NCBI RefSeq assembly: GCF_025420585.1
Contig: NZ_JAOEGB010000020.1
Location: 62,001 to 126,000 of the forward strand
Reading direction: 5' to 3'
DNA from: Planotetraspora sp. A-T 1434
GTDB taxonomy: Bacteria; Actinomycetota; Actinomycetes; Streptosporangiales; Streptosporangiaceae
DNA: 64,000 bases
Shown piece after piece: positions 9,901-19,987 of the stretch. The notes under the pieces are model-generated. The model was not told where the DNA came from. It searched no databases and saw only the letters and a program-made list of their open reading frames with translations. The first letter of the stretch is position 1, and each line of letters starts with the position of its first letter. A program made the position numbers and the translations under genes.

Positions 9901-12094
9901 AGTGGTTGACCACTCTCGGCCCGGCCGGCGACCGTGCCGCCAATGACTGGGCCCAGGCGGACTGCGACGCCTCGCCGCCGAGCACGAGCAGCTTGCGCGG
10001 CAGCACGTCGGCCTCCGGGAGGAGGGACGCCAGGTGCGACGGCGTGACCTTGAGGTAGTCGGTGCGGCGCAGCGTCTCGGCCAGTTCGGCGGCGGGCAGC
10101 CGGGGGTTGAGCAGGTGAAGCGTTCCCCCCGTCATCAGCGACAGGTAGAAGATCGTGATGCCGAAGTCGAACGACAGGGACTGCATCAGCGCGTACGACC
10201 CGCCGGGCTCGACGGCCAGCCGCTCGCGGACCCCGGCGAGGTAGGTGAGGACCTCGCGGTGCTGTACGGCGACGCCCTTGGGCCGCCCGGTGGTGCCGGA
10301 GGTGTAGATGACGTACGCCAGGTCCGTCCCGGCGAGCCCGGGGTCGGCCGGGACGCCCCGGGGGAGGTCCGTGAGCAGCTCCGGCGTGATCGTCACCCGC
10401 ACATCGGCGTCGGAGGTCATGTAGGCCAGCCGGTCGGCGGGCTGGGCAGGGTCCAGAGGCACGTACGCCCCGCCCGCCTTGAGCACGGCGAGCACGGCGA
10501 CGGCCAGATCGACCGACTGCTCCAGGCTGATCCCGACCCGGGAGCCGCGGCCCGCCCCGAGCTCCTGCAGCCGGACGGCCAGCGCGTCCGAGCGGGCGGC
10601 CAGCTCGGCGTAGGTGAGCGACTCGTCCCCGCAGGTCACCGCGATGGTGTCCGGGGGCCCGTCGACCACCTCGTGGAGCAGCCGGCGGCCGATCGGCATG
10701 GGGGCGGGCGACCGGGAGAACTCCAGCACCCGCTCGCGCTCCTCGCCGGTCATCAGCGGAAGCTCTGACAGCCGCCGTGACGGATCGGCGACGATCGCGC
10801 GTAGCAGGACCTCGAAGTGCCCGGCCATCCGCTCGATCGTGCCGGTGTCGAACAGCGCGGTGTTGTAGGAGAAGTGGCCGCTCAGCCCGCCGGGCTTCTC
10901 GAAGAGGTAGAGCGACAGGTCGAACCTGGCGACCCCCGCCTCGACGGGGAAGGACGACAGGGCGAGGTCGCCCGAGGCGGTCCCGGCGGCGAAGTTCTGG
11001 AGAGCCAGCGTCGCCTGCACGACCGGCGAGCGGCTGACGTCGCGCTCCACGTTCAGCTCGGTGACGAGCCGGTCGAACGGCAGGTCCTGGTGGGCGTAGG
11101 CGTCCAGCGCGGACTCGCGGACGCGGGCCAGGAAATCCGTGAACGCGGGGTCGCCGGTGAGGTCGGCGCGCATGGCCAGCGTGTTGACGAACATCCCGAC
11201 CACGCCGTCGAGCTCCGGCAGCCCCCGCCCCGCGATCGGCGAGCCCACGGCGAAGTCGGGCTGGCCCGAGTAGCGCGACAGCAGCACCTGGAAGGCCGCC
11301 AGCAGCACCATGTACGGCGTGGCCGCGTGGGCGTGGGCCAGCTCCGAGACGTCCACGTCGATCTCGAAGCCGTGCAGGGCTCCCGCGTGGCCCATCTCGG
11401 GAGGCCGGGGCCGGTCGGTCGGCAGGTCGAGGACGGGCACCCCGGCGAGGCGCTCCTTCCAGTAGGCCACCTCGCGGCCGTACTCGTGGTCGCGCTGCCA
11501 GACCGCGTAGTCGCCGTACTGGACGGCGGGCGCGGCCGGGCTCTCGCCCCTCATGATGGCGAACAGCTCGCGCATGATGATGTCGAACGACCACCCGTCG
11601 GTCACGAGGTGGTGGGCCGCCAGCAGCAGCACGTGGTCGGCGGGCGCTAGCCGTACGAGCAGCGCGCGGACGAGCGGGCCCTCCGCGAGGTCGAAGGTCC
11701 TGGCCAGCTCGCGCTCGACCAGCTCGCGCGCCTCCTCCGGCCCCGAGGCCGTCTCCAGCCGGAACTCGGCCCGGGGCTCCTCGTCGACCAGCACGATTGG
11801 CAGGCCGTCCTCGCTCGTGTGGAAGCGCATGCGCAGCGCCTCGTGGCGGCGCACCACCTCCCGCAGGGCGAGCTCCAGCGCGGTCTCGTCGAGCTCGCCC
11901 TCGACCCGGACGGTGAGCGGGACCGTGTAGACGGTCGTGCCCGGCGCGTACTGTTCCAGGAACCACAGCCGCTCCTGGGCGTGCGAGAGCGGTGTGGCCG
12001 TGCCCGGAGGTCGTGGACTGATTGTGATCGCGCCGGTGCGGCGCCGCAGACGCTGGGCCAGTAGCGCCTTCTTGTCGGCCGACAGCGTGGTCAC
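6869..12094 (-). CDS. NRPS module with thioesterase fused to MFS exporter (C-A-T-TE-MFS)
   Basis: A 1741-residue megaprotein. The domains in order are condensation (about 35-460, intact HHLVTDG near 161), adenylation (about 470-930, YTSGTTGRPKG near 598), carrier (GGHSLL near 978), thioesterase (about 1020-1250) and a 12-helix MFS transporter (about 1315-1741). The thioesterase nucleophile elbow reads YGHCGLG, so Cys replaces the usual Ser; AGERDP and AGHFF supply the other triad residues. The specificity-pocket residues I read are D-F-T-K-V-G-H-V-G-K, close to Asp/Asn codes. The GTG start at 12094 has GGGAGGG at 12102-12108; the open frame extends upstream, but not with family-like sequence. 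As the only TE-bearing protein in the locus it should release the product, and the fused transporter should export it. Confidence 0.93.
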   Translation of the reverse strand: MTTLSADKKALLAQRLRRRTGAITISPRPPGTATPLSHAQERLWFLEQYAPGTTVYTVPLTVRVEGELDETALELALREVVRRHEALRMRFHTSEDGLPIVLVDEEPRAEFRLETASGPEEARELVERELARTFDLAEGPLVRALLVRLAPADHVLLLAAHHLVTDGWSFDIIMRELFAIMRGESPAAPAVQYGDYAVWQRDHEYGREVAYWKERLAGVPVLDLPTDRPRPPEMGHAGALHGFEIDVDVSELAHAHAATPYMVLLAAFQVLLSRYSGQPDFAVGSPIAGRGLPELDGVVGMFVNTLAMRADLTGDPAFTDFLARVRESALDAYAHQDLPFDRLVTELNVERDVSRSPVVQATLALQNFAAGTASGDLALSSFPVEAGVARFDLSLYLFEKPGGLSGHFSYNTALFDTGTIERMAGHFEVLLRAIVADPSRRLSELPLMTGEERERVLEFSRSPAPMPIGRRLLHEVVDGPPDTIAVTCGDESLTYAELAARSDALAVRLQELGAGRGSRVGISLEQSVDLAVAVLAVLKAGGAYVPLDPAQPADRLAYMTSDADVRVTITPELLTDLPRGVPADPGLAGTDLAYVIYTSGTTGRPKGVAVQHREVLTYLAGVRERLAVEPGGSYALMQSLSFDFGITIFYLSLMTGGTLHLLNPRLPAAELAETLRRTDYLKVTPSHLASLLPEADVLPRKLLVLGGEASQSAWAQSLAARSPAGPRVVNHYGPTEATVGITTHEVTGDEQTQTLPIGRPLPGARAYVLDERGEPAPIGAIGEIHLGGDRLARGYLGRPGLTAERFVPDPYGEPGARMYRTGDLGRWLPSGDLQFLGRRDLQVKVRGYRVELTEIEAVLTERDDVAQAVVDLRRDRLVAYLTGEKAPVAELRAYLAERLPEYMIPARYVWLDELPLKSHGKVDRAALPEPGAEREEGGAGQYVEPETPLERAIAEVWAKVLELDRVGAEDDFFELGGHSLLAAQVVARLRKVADRPVTIMDLFKHRTVRALAAKASAADDGPRRFLHRLTPPRPTVSALVCAPYGGGSAAIYQPLADALPSDWALHSVAVPGQEWGLDEETRPVGEVADACVEEILADVQGPVSLYGHCGLGAMLVVEIARRLEAAGRPVEALYLGGVFPFARPKTIMTPLRNLSDRMRSDRVWANALIAAGLDIEELDPDQLKAIIHNRRQGTRDAEAYFTRLFESSAEPLQAPIISVAGERDPVTEFYEERYREWHHITGEAALVVLDEAGHFFIKHRAAELAEIVTGTRRAIEAGDTAAIEDRDRSWWLHGTSAQGAVPGAGGTPPSGPRPSMKRFAAVAAGQLVSIIGSSLTEFAIPLWIYLTSHSLVSFALFSVIALVPGMLVAPIAGAIVDRYDRRRVMLAGDAAAGGTQLLFGVLLWTGQIQVWHIYPLLVCLSVALTFQRLAYAAAVPQLVPKRYLGHANGVLQMVTGTAQLIVPLVAVGLMAAIGIKGIVVIDIASYTFAVCSVLLIRFPRAMGWRRRESMVAEMAEGFRYSWGQRGFRGMLLFFAGLNIFLSPLFLLLSPLVLGFSTLADVGRVSFAGGVGVLLGGLVMTVWGGPRRFRMRGVLLATLLLAAFCLLTGLRESLPVVIAGAFGMSLALTLVNGIYATIIQVKVPQRFHGRVIALNTLVAWSTLPIGFGVIAPYGTQLFGKVGHMYVVFAVAIALIALAGLKIRGLARFDLDVPDAPPDDLIGLEAVLRRRVTTGAATTEGGG

Positions 12095-12302
12095 GCCCGC
12101 GCCCTCCCGATTCTCGGCAACAGCGTTCTCGACAACAGTTCGTAAAAAATATTTACTGGAAAGAGTCTTTACAATTAGCCTGTTCGCCAGTCTGGCACAC
12201 CGCCCACATACGGCGGAAGGGGCTTGTCGCGGCTCCCATGGGCGTGGTTCACTGACGCCTGCCGCACCACTGTAAACAAAACTTCCAATTGGCGGGTCAC
12301 CC
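12095..12302. promoter_or_regulatory. Bidirectional AT-rich promoter region of the NRPS locus
   Basis: These 208 bases separate the two divergent NRPS genes and contain one of the most A+T-rich stretches in the window (about 12120-12190, with runs such as AAAAAATATTTA). Both operons must start here or be read through from it. I could not assign exact -35/-10 boxes or a named regulator site. The rightward start at 12303 has only a weak GGCGGG ribosome-binding site. Confidence 0.6.
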
Positions 12303-15300
12303 ATGCAGCCGCTGTCATTCGGCCAGGAACGGCTCTGGTTCCTCCACCGGCTCGATCCGCTCGACCACTCCTACAACACCTGTCACGCCTACCGGCTGCA
12401 CGGTGAGCTCGACGTGACGGCCCTGGAGGCGGCCTTCACCGCCGTCGCCGCCCGGCACGAGACCCTGCGGACGCGGTTCGACGAGGTGGACGGCCGGCCG
12501 GCCGCGATCGTCCTGCCGCCGGCGCCGGTCACGGTGGAGCGGTTCGAGGCCGCGGGAGAGGAGGACGCGCGGCGCCTGGTCGCCCGGCGGGCCAACGCGC
12601 CCTTCGACCTGTCGGCGGGGCCGCCGATGCGCGTCACGCTGGTCCGGCTCGGGCCGGCCGAGCACGTGCTGGCGGTGGCACTGCACCACATCATCGCCGA
12701 CGGCCTGTCGGTCACCGTGCTCCGCGACGAGCTCGCCCACCACTACGCGGGCCGCGAGCCGCTGCCGCCGCTGCCCCTGCAGTTCGGCGAGCACGCGCGG
12801 GCGGAACGCTCCAAGGACAGCTCCGCCGACCTGGCCTTCTGGACCGAGCGGCTGGCGGACGCGCCCGTCCTGGAGCTGCCCGGCGACCGGCCGCGCCCCG
12901 CCCGGCGGACCGGCGACGGCGCGGAGGTCCAGTTCACGCTCCCCGCAGACCTGACGCAGCGGGTCGCCGAGTTCGCCCGGGAGCGCAGGTGCACGCCCTT
13001 CATGGTGCTGCTCGCGGCCTACCAGGTGCTGCTGTCGCGGCACAGCGGGCAGGTCGACTTCTGCGTGGGCTCGCCGGTGGGAGGCCGCGACCGCGTCGAG
13101 CTGGAGCCGATGATCGGTTTCCTGTCGAGCATGCTGGTCCTGCGGGCGGATCTCTCGGGCGAGCCGACGTTCGCGGACGTGCTGAAGCGCGCGCGCCGCA
13201 CCCTCATCGAGGCCATGAGCCACGCCGACGTCCCGCTGGAGCGCCTGATCGGCGCGCTGGACGTGGAGCGCGACCTGAGCAGGACGCCGCTGTTCCAGAC
13301 GATCTTCGGCCTGCACACGCACGGCGGCGAGCCGAACGAGGGCCCGCTTCCCGGGCTGAGCGAGACGCCGTTCCCCCCGGGCTGGGTCGCCGCGCGCACC
13401 GACCTGTCGCTCGACTTCTGGCCCTCCGCCGACGGCGGGCTCCTCGGCGTCCTGATCTACAGCACCGACCTGTTCGACCGGGAGACCGCCGAGCGGATCA
13501 CGGCCCGATTCGAGGCGCTGCTCCGCTCGGCCCTCGCGGATCCGTCGGCTCCGATCGGCGCGCTCGGCGTCCTGCCCGCCGAAGAGCGGCGGGCCCTGCT
13601 CACCCAGGACACGGCCGTCCCGCTGCCTCCCGTGACGCTCGTGGACCTCTTCCTGGACCAGGTCGCCGCGCGCCCTGACGCCGTCGCCGTCACCGACGGG
13701 CTCACCGACGGGCTCGGCCAGGAGCTGACCTACGCCGAGCTGGCCGCCCGCGCCCGGGGCCTGGCCGTCCGGCTGCGGGACAAGGGCATCGGGCCGGGCG
13801 CGCTGGTCGCCGTGCGGCTGGAGCGCGGCCCCGCCATGCTGGTCGCCCTGCTCGGCGTGGCGATGTCGGGCGCGGCCTACCTCCCCGTGGACCCGGGCTA
13901 TCCGCAGGCGCGGGTCGACTACGTCATCGAGGACTCGGGGGCCGCGCTGGTCCTGACCTCGGCCGACCTCGACGATCTGGAGCCGTCCGGGGAGGACCTC
14001 CCCCGCCCCCGGCCGGAGAGCACGGTCTACGTGCTCTACACCTCCGGCTCGACCGGCCGGCCGAAGGGCGTGGTGGTCCCGCACCGGGCCCTGACCAACT
14101 TCCTGCTCGCCATGCGGTCTCTCCTGGGCGGCGGCCCCGGGAACGCGTGGCTGGCGCTGACCTCGCTGGCGTTCGACATCTCGACCGTGGAGGTCTACCT
14201 GCCGCTGATCACGGGCGGCCGGGTCGTGGTGGCCGACGACGCCCGCGACGGCCGGGCGCTCGGCGACCTCATCCGGGGCAGCGGCGTCACCCATGTCCAG
14301 GCCACCCCCTCGGGCTGGCGGATCCTGCTGACCGGCGACCTTCCCCGGGTCACGGCCCTCGTGGGCGGCGAGCCGCTGCCACTCCAGCTCGCCCGTGAGC
14401 TGCGGGCGCGGACCTCCCGCCTCGTCAACGTGTACGGCCCGACCGAGACGACGGTCTACTCCACGGTGTGGGAGGTCCCGGCCGAGCCGTACGAGATCGT
14501 GATCGGGCGGCCGGTGGCCAACACGACCGTCCATGTCCTCGACCCGGCCGGAGGGCTCGCGCCCTTCGGCGTTCCGGGAGAGCTGGTCATCGGCGGCACG
14601 GGCCTCGCCGACGGTTACCTGGGCCGCCCCGCCCTGACCGCCGAGCGCTTCGTGCCCGACCCGTACGGCCCGCCCGGCACGCGGCTCTACCGGACGGGCG
14701 ACCGGGCCCGCCACCGCGCCGACGGCACGGTGGAGTTCCTCGGCCGCACGGACAACCAGATCAAGCTCAGGGGCCACCGGATCGAGCTCGGCGAGGTCGA
14801 GGCGGTGCTGGAGGCCCACCCCGCCGTACGGCAGGCCGTCGTGGCGGTCCGCGACGAGACGCTCGTGGCCTTCGTCGTGGGTGAGATCGGGGGCCTGCGC
14901 GAGCACGCCGTCCGCGAGCTGCCCGGCTTCATGGTGCCCCAGTCGTTCGTCCAGCTGGAGGCGCTGCCGCTGACGCCGAACGGCAAGGTGGACCGCAAGG
15001 CGCTGCCGGACGCGACAGCTCCCGCCGGACGGGACGCGACGCCGCCGCGGACCGACGGCGAGCGGCTGGTCGCGGCCGTGTTCGCGGAGGTCCTGGGCCT
15101 CGGCGAGGTGGGGGCGCACGACGACTTCTTCGCCCTCGGCGGCCACTCGCTGCTGGCCACGATGGTCACCGCGCGGCTGCCCGGCCGGATCCCCGTGCGG
15201 GAGGTGTTCGCCCATCCCACGGTGGCGGGGCTGGCCGCGCTGCTCGACGTCCGCGCCCCCGGGCTCGGCGACGTCCCGGTCCCCCGCGGGGATGCGGCGC

Positions 15301-18272
15301 CACCGTTGTCCTTCGGCCAGGAACGGCTGTGGTTCCTCAACCGGATGGCCCCGGAGGCGGGCGCGGCGTTCAACATGTGGCTGGTGCGCCGCCTGCGCGG
15401 GCCGCTGGACGCCGAGGCGCTGGAGCGGGCGTTCGCCGAGGTCGTCGCCCGGCACGAGAGCCTGCGGACCCGCTTCCCCGATGTGGACGGGGAGCCTGTC
15501 GTGGCGATCGACCCTCCGGGCCCCGTGGCGATCGAGCGCCTGGAGGGGGGCATGGAGGCAGAAGCGGCCACACTGGTCGCCGAACGCGTCAACGCGCCCT
15601 TCGACCTGGCCGCGCGGCCGCCGCTGCGGGTCGCGCTGGTCCGCCAGGGGGAGCACGACCACGTCCTCTGCCTGGTGATGCACCACATCATCGGCGACGG
15701 CTGGTCGCTCAACCTCCTCCTCGACGAGCTGGCCGACCTCTACTCCGGCCGGGCGCTGCCGCCGGTGCCGCTCCAGTTCGGCGACGTCGCGGTGTGGCAG
15801 CGGGAGCGCGACCTCACTCCCGAAACGGACGCGCTTCTCGGCTACTGGGAGGAGCGGCTCGCCGATCCGGCTCCGCTGGAGCTCCCCACCGACCGGCCCC
15901 GCTCGGCGGACGCCTCCGGACGGGCCGGGCGCGTGGAGTTCCGCCTCCCGGCGGCCGAGGCCGACGCGCTGGCCGCCATGGGCAGGCGGCGCGGCGCGAC
16001 GCTGTTCATGACCCTGGTCGCGGCCTACCAGGCGCTGCTCGCGCGGCACACCGGGCAGCCGGACATCCTCGTCGGCACGTCGGTCGCGGGCCGGGACACC
16101 GTCGAGCTGGAGTCGGTCATCGGCTACCTCACCGACGTGCTCGTCCTGCGCGGCGACCTCGCGGGAGACCCGACATTCACCGAGTTGCTCGGCGCGACGC
16201 GGGCGCGGGTGCTCGACGCCTTCGCCCACCAGGGCATCCCGTTCGAACGGCTGGTCGCCTCGCTCCGGCTCGAACGCGACCTGACCCGCACGCCCGTCTT
16301 CCAGACGATGGCCATCCTGCACACGCAGGACTCGGGCCGGGTGCCGAAGTCGTTCCGCGGCCTGACCGTGGGTCACTTCCCCGGCGGGCACGACCGGGCC
16401 AAGTTCGAGCTGATGCTGGAGGCGTGGCACGACGGCGGTGAGCTGCTGGTCGAGCTGGAGTACGACGCCGACCTCTTCGACGCCGCGACCGCCGGCGGGC
16501 TGGCGGCCCGGCTGGAGGGGCTGCTCCGGGCGGTCGCCGCCGACCCGGACCGGCCGCTGTCTGCGCTGCCGATGCTCACCGAGGCCGACCAAGCCTTCCT
16601 CCGGTCGGTGTCCGAAGGGCCCGCGCTGCCCGCCGTGGCGAGCGTCCCGGAGATGGTGGCGAGAGCAGTGGAGGCGCGTCCGGACGCGGTGGCGATCAGC
16701 TGCGCGGGGCGCACGGTCACCTACCGCGAGCTGAACGAGATGGCGACGCCCTCCTCGGCGGGGATCGTGGCGGTGCCGCTGGACCGGTCGCCCGAAGGGA
16801 TCGCGGCGCTGCTCGGGGCGTGGAAGGCGGGCGCGGCCTACCTTCCGGTCGATCCGGCGCTTCCCGAGACCCGGCGGGCGTTCATGACGGCCGAGATCGA
16901 AGGGGTGGCGGCCGACGGCGCGGCGTACGTGATCTACACGTCGGGCTCGTCCGGCACGCCGAAGGGCGTGGTGGTGGACCACGACGGCCTGGCCGCCCGG
17001 GTCGCCTGGATGAAGGACGCCTACGGCCTCGGGCCGGGCGACCGGATCGTCCAGTTCGCCGCGCTCAGCTTCGACACGCACGCCGAGGAGATCTACCCCG
17101 CCCTCGCCGCCGGGGCATGCCTGGAGCTGCTGCCCGGCGGCGCGGTGACGCTGCCCGACCTCCTCAAGACGCCCGAGGGCCGGATGGTCACCGTGCTCGA
17201 CCTGCCCACGGCGTACTGGCACCACCTCGTCGGTCAGATCGACGACGTGGCGTGGCCGCCGTCGCTGCGGCTGGTCATCCTCGGCGGCGAGCAGGTCCAG
17301 GCGGGAGCCGTGGCCCGGTGGCGGGAGAGGTTCGGCGACCGCGTGCGGCTGGTCAACACCTACGGCCCCACCGAGGCGACGATCATCGCCACGGCCGCCG
17401 AGCTGGGAGACGACGACAGGCCGCCGATCGGGCGGCCCATCGGGGGCACCCGCGCCGTGATCCTTTCCGAGGACGGGATCCTGCTGCCGCCGGGCGCGCC
17501 GGGCGAGTTGTGCCTCGGTGGCGCCGGGGTGGCCCGCGGCTACCTGCGCCGTCCCGGCCTGACCGCCGAGCGGTTCGTCCCCGACCCGTGGGGCCCGCCC
17601 GGCGCGCGGCTCTACCGGACCGGCGACCGCGCCCGATGGCGGCCCGACGGGCAGCTCGAGTTCCTCGGCCGGATCGACGACCAGGTCAAGGTGCGCGGCT
17701 TCCGCGTCGAGCCCGGCGAGATCGAGGCCCGCCTGCTCGCCCACCCCCTCGTACGGCAGGCCGCCGTGGCCGCCATCGACGACACATTGGCCGGATACGT
17801 GGTCGCGGACGGTCCGGTGGAGAGCTCCGCGCTCGCCGAGTTCGCCGCCGGCGCGCTCCCGCCGTACATGGTGCCGTCGAGCTGGGTGTTCCTCGACGCG
17901 CTGCCGCTGACCCGGCACGGCAAGGTCGACCGGAGGGCGCTGCCCGCGCCCTCCCCCGCCGCCGTGGCGGTGGCGTCGGTGCCGCCGCGCACCGACGCCG
18001 AGCATCTCGTCGCCGACGTGTACGGCGAGGTGCTCGGGATCGAGCAGGTCGGGGCGCTCGACGACTTCTTCGCGATCGGCGGCCACTCGCTCCTCGCCAT
18101 CCGTGTGACGGCGAGGATCCGCGCCATCACGGGCGTGGACGTGCCGATCCGCGCGATGTTCGAGGGCGCCACGGTGGAGGCCCTCGCCCGGACGGTCGAG
18201 GACCTGCTCGTCGCGGAACTGGCCGAGCTGTCCGACGAGGAAGCGGCCCGACTGGCGATGGAGGTCTCATGA
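12303..18272 (+). CDS. Dimodular nonribosomal peptide synthetase (C-A-T-C-A-T)
   Basis: 1989 residues in two modules. Module 1: condensation (HHIIADG near 127), adenylation ([11 protein letters not shown] near 578), carrier (GGHSLL near 945). Module 2: condensation from about 1000 (HHIIGDG near 1127), adenylation ([11 protein letters not shown] near 1544), carrier (GGHSLLAI near 1925), then a short helical tail [13 protein letters not shown]. There is no thioesterase or epimerase. My reading of the pocket codes is D-I-V-Q-L-G-V-V-Y-K (Gly-like pattern) and D-T-E-D-I-G-T-I-I-K, whose acidic residues suggest a basic or diamino substrate. Domain A2 is shortened upstream of its A3 motif. ATG 12303 is the only possible start because an in-frame TAA lies 28 bases upstream. 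A condensation domain at the very N terminus suggests acylation or loading from a partner protein. Confidence 0.93.
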   Translation: MQPLSFGQERLWFLHRLDPLDHSYNTCHAYRLHGELDVTALEAAFTAVAARHETLRTRFDEVDGRPAAIVLPPAPVTVERFEAAGEEDARRLVARRANAPFDLSAGPPMRVTLVRLGPAEHVLAVALHHIIADGLSVTVLRDELAHHYAGREPLPPLPLQFGEHARAERSKDSSADLAFWTERLADAPVLELPGDRPRPARRTGDGAEVQFTLPADLTQRVAEFARERRCTPFMVLLAAYQVLLSRHSGQVDFCVGSPVGGRDRVELEPMIGFLSSMLVLRADLSGEPTFADVLKRARRTLIEAMSHADVPLERLIGALDVERDLSRTPLFQTIFGLHTHGGEPNEGPLPGLSETPFPPGWVAARTDLSLDFWPSADGGLLGVLIYSTDLFDRETAERITARFEALLRSALADPSAPIGALGVLPAEERRALLTQDTAVPLPPVTLVDLFLDQVAARPDAVAVTDGLTDGLGQELTYAELAARARGLAVRLRDKGIGPGALVAVRLERGPAMLVALLGVAMSGAAYLPVDPGYPQARVDYVIEDSGAALVLTSADLDDLEPSGEDLPRPRPESTVYVLYTSGSTGRPKGVVVPHRALTNFLLAMRSLLGGGPGNAWLALTSLAFDISTVEVYLPLITGGRVVVADDARDGRALGDLIRGSGVTHVQATPSGWRILLTGDLPRVTALVGGEPLPLQLARELRARTSRLVNVYGPTETTVYSTVWEVPAEPYEIVIGRPVANTTVHVLDPAGGLAPFGVPGELVIGGTGLADGYLGRPALTAERFVPDPYGPPGTRLYRTGDRARHRADGTVEFLGRTDNQIKLRGHRIELGEVEAVLEAHPAVRQAVVAVRDETLVAFVVGEIGGLREHAVRELPGFMVPQSFVQLEALPLTPNGKVDRKALPDATAPAGRDATPPRTDGERLVAAVFAEVLGLGEVGAHDDFFALGGHSLLATMVTARLPGRIPVREVFAHPTVAGLAALLDVRAPGLGDVPVPRGDAAPPLSFGQERLWFLNRMAPEAGAAFNMWLVRRLRGPLDAEALERAFAEVVARHESLRTRFPDVDGEPVVAIDPPGPVAIERLEGGMEAEAATLVAERVNAPFDLAARPPLRVALVRQGEHDHVLCLVMHHIIGDGWSLNLLLDELADLYSGRALPPVPLQFGDVAVWQRERDLTPETDALLGYWEERLADPAPLELPTDRPRSADASGRAGRVEFRLPAAEADALAAMGRRRGATLFMTLVAAYQALLARHTGQPDILVGTSVAGRDTVELESVIGYLTDVLVLRGDLAGDPTFTELLGATRARVLDAFAHQGIPFERLVASLRLERDLTRTPVFQTMAILHTQDSGRVPKSFRGLTVGHFPGGHDRAKFELMLEAWHDGGELLVELEYDADLFDAATAGGLAARLEGLLRAVAADPDRPLSALPMLTEADQAFLRSVSEGPALPAVASVPEMVARAVEARPDAVAISCAGRTVTYRELNEMATPSSAGIVAVPLDRSPEGIAALLGAWKAGAAYLPVDPALPETRRAFMTAEIEGVAADGAAYVIYTSGSSGTPKGVVVDHDGLAARVAWMKDAYGLGPGDRIVQFAALSFDTHAEEIYPALAAGACLELLPGGAVTLPDLLKTPEGRMVTVLDLPTAYWHHLVGQIDDVAWPPSLRLVILGGEQVQAGAVARWRERFGDRVRLVNTYGPTEATIIATAAELGDDDRPPIGRPIGGTRAVILSEDGILLPPGAPGELCLGGAGVARGYLRRPGLTAERFVPDPWGPPGARLYRTGDRARWRPDGQLEFLGRIDDQVKVRGFRVEPGEIEARLLAHPLVRQAAVAAIDDTLAGYVVADGPVESSALAEFAAGALPPYMVPSSWVFLDALPLTRHGKVDRRALPAPSPAAVAVASVPPRTDAEHLVADVYGEVLGIEQVGALDDFFAIGGHSLLAIRVTARIRAITGVDVPIRAMFEGATVEALARTVEDLLVAELAELSDEEAARLAMEVS

Positions 18273-18436
18273 CTTATCTGGTAGTGGTGAACGACGAGGA
18301 GCAGTACTCGATCTGGCCCGCGGAGACCGCGCCGCCGGACGGCTGGCGGCCCGAGGGGACGTCCGGCACCAAGGAGGAGTGCCTCGACCACATCGAGCGC
18401 GTCTGGACCGACATGCGGCCGAAGAGCGCCCGATGA
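18269..18436 (+). CDS. MbtH-like protein
   Basis: A 55-residue chaperone-like partner that binds NRPS adenylation domains and is often needed for their solubility and activity. The sequence follows the family pattern [11 protein letters not shown], then [20 protein letters not shown], including the invariant tryptophans. It overlaps the NRPS stop (ATGA) and the next gene's start (ATGA), so all three are one translational unit. Its presence supports a functional NRPS locus. The likely clients are the adenylation domains of both NRPS proteins. Confidence 0.95.
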   Translation: MTYLVVVNDEEQYSIWPAETAPPDGWRPEGTSGTKEECLDHIERVWTDMRPKSAR

Positions 18437-19986
18437 CGCACGTGACCGCGCGGTTCTCGGGTGGCCGGGACCGCAGCGGCCCGCTCACGACGGCGCAGGC
18501 CAACATGGTCCGCTGCGTGCTCCGGGACCCGCCCGAGCACATGAACTACCTCGTGGTACGGCAGTTGCCGCCGGACGTGACGACGGCCAGGGTGGCGGAG
18601 GGCGTGGGGCTGCTGGTGTCGCGGCACGAGTCGCTCCGCACGACCTTCCACGACGGCGTCCAGCGCGTCGGCGCCGAAGGCGAGCTGGCGATCGAGGTGA
18701 CCGAGGACGAGGCGGTCGCGGCGCGCCTGCGGGAGCGGCGCTTCGACCTCGCGGGCGAGCCGCCGCTCCGCGCGGCGGTGATCACGTCCGGCGACATCCC
18801 CCGGCAGATCGTGTTCGTCACCACGCACAGCACGGTCGACGCGGGCGGCCTCGCCGTGCTGCTCGCGGACTGGGACGAGATCATCCAGGACAAGCCCCTG
18901 GAGGCCGTCACGGCTCCGCAGCCGCTGGACGTGGCCGAGATGGAGCGGACGCCGGCGAGCGTGCGCAGGGCGGCGGCCGCCCTACGCTACTGGGAGGCCC
19001 AGCTCAGGCGGATCCCGCAGTCGACGCTCACGGTCACGGTGGACGACAGCCAGGCCGACTGGAAGCTGCCGCGGCTCCGGGTCCGCTCGGTCGCGGCGGC
19101 CCGGGCCCTCGCCCGGATCGGCGCCCGGACGGGAGTGACCCGCTCGGCCGCCGTGCTGGCCGCGTTCGGGGCGCTCGCCGGCCTGCGGGCGGGCCAGCCC
19201 ACCTGCCCGGTGATCTCCATCTCCGCCAACCGGTACCGGCCGGAGCTGCGCGACCACGTGGGGCCGCTCGCGCAGGACGCGCTGATCCCGATCGACATCG
19301 CCGGGCCGTCCTTCGACGCCCTCCTCCAGAGCACCCGCGCGGCCTCACTCGCGGCCTACCAGAACAGCCGCTTCGACTCCGCGGCACTCGTGGAGATCAT
19401 GGAGGAGGTCCAGCGGTCGAGGGGCGTGTTCTTCGCCAGGGACCTCGTGTTCAACGACATGAGCGTCCCCGGGCAGAACGGGCGCGTGAGCCGTGATCCG
19501 TCCGGCGCGCCGGACATCCGGTCTGTGTGGCTCCCGGAGGAGACGCTGCCGACCCGGGTCTCCCTCTGGGTCAACCGGCTGGACGGCGAGGCCGACGTCA
19601 CGCTCTGGGCCGACCCCCGCTGCCTGCCCCGCGCCGACGCCCAGGCCCTCGGCGAGGGGATCATGCGGCTGCTCATCGAGGCGGGCGACCGCGACGTGGA
19701 CCTGTCCGAGCTGACCGCACTCACCGGCATCGCGCCCCTCCCCCGGGGCGACGGCTGGCTCGTCGCCGACTCGTGCTGGGTCGACCTGGCCGAGGTCGAG
19801 CGGCTCGTGGCCGACGCCGTGGACGGCCCCTCGCGGGTCGTGGCCGTTCCCGACGAAGAGCTCGGCCACCGGCTCGTCTGCCACCTGACGGCTCCGGTCA
19901 CGCCGGAGGAGGCCCACTCGGCCTGTCTCGCCAAGCTGCCGGGCAGGATGGCGGCGATGGCGCCACACGACTATGTGATCCGCTGA
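18433..19986 (+). CDS. Free-standing condensation-like protein with adenylation-subdomain tail
   Basis: 517 residues. The first 430 or so resemble an NRPS condensation domain (ESLRTTFHD near 60, ALRYWEAQL near 185). The catalytic motif reads THSTVDAG instead of HHxxxDG: the second, catalytic His and the Asp are kept, while the first His and the Gly are changed. The last 80 residues ([44 protein letters not shown]) resemble the small C-terminal subdomain of an adenylation domain, without the large ATP-binding subdomain. ATG 18433 overlaps the MbtH stop. It may catalyse an extra condensation or release step, or serve as a docking or inactive partner. The role is inferred from position only. Confidence 0.82.
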   Translation: MTHVTARFSGGRDRSGPLTTAQANMVRCVLRDPPEHMNYLVVRQLPPDVTTARVAEGVGLLVSRHESLRTTFHDGVQRVGAEGELAIEVTEDEAVAARLRERRFDLAGEPPLRAAVITSGDIPRQIVFVTTHSTVDAGGLAVLLADWDEIIQDKPLEAVTAPQPLDVAEMERTPASVRRAAAALRYWEAQLRRIPQSTLTVTVDDSQADWKLPRLRVRSVAAARALARIGARTGVTRSAAVLAAFGALAGLRAGQPTCPVISISANRYRPELRDHVGPLAQDALIPIDIAGPSFDALLQSTRAASLAAYQNSRFDSAALVEIMEEVQRSRGVFFARDLVFNDMSVPGQNGRVSRDPSGAPDIRSVWLPEETLPTRVSLWVNRLDGEADVTLWADPRCLPRADAQALGEGIMRLLIEAGDRDVDLSELTALTGIAPLPRGDGWLVADSCWVDLAEVERLVADAVDGPSRVVAVPDEELGHRLVCHLTAPVTPEEAHSACLAKLPGRMAAMAPHDYVIR

Positions 19987-19987
19987 G

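Noticed and set aside
12095-12304. Upstream extension of the NRPS-MFS protein by 70 residues
   Set aside because: The extension crosses the AT-rich promoter region and is not NRPS-like; GTG 12094 has a strong ribosome-binding site and a typical LSADKKALLAQRL start.
12315-18086. Very long open frame antisense to the dimodular NRPS (over 1900 codons)
   Set aside because: The translation is a His/Gln/Arg/Val/Gly-rich shadow of a high-GC gene with no domains; the plus-strand frame has complete NRPS motifs.
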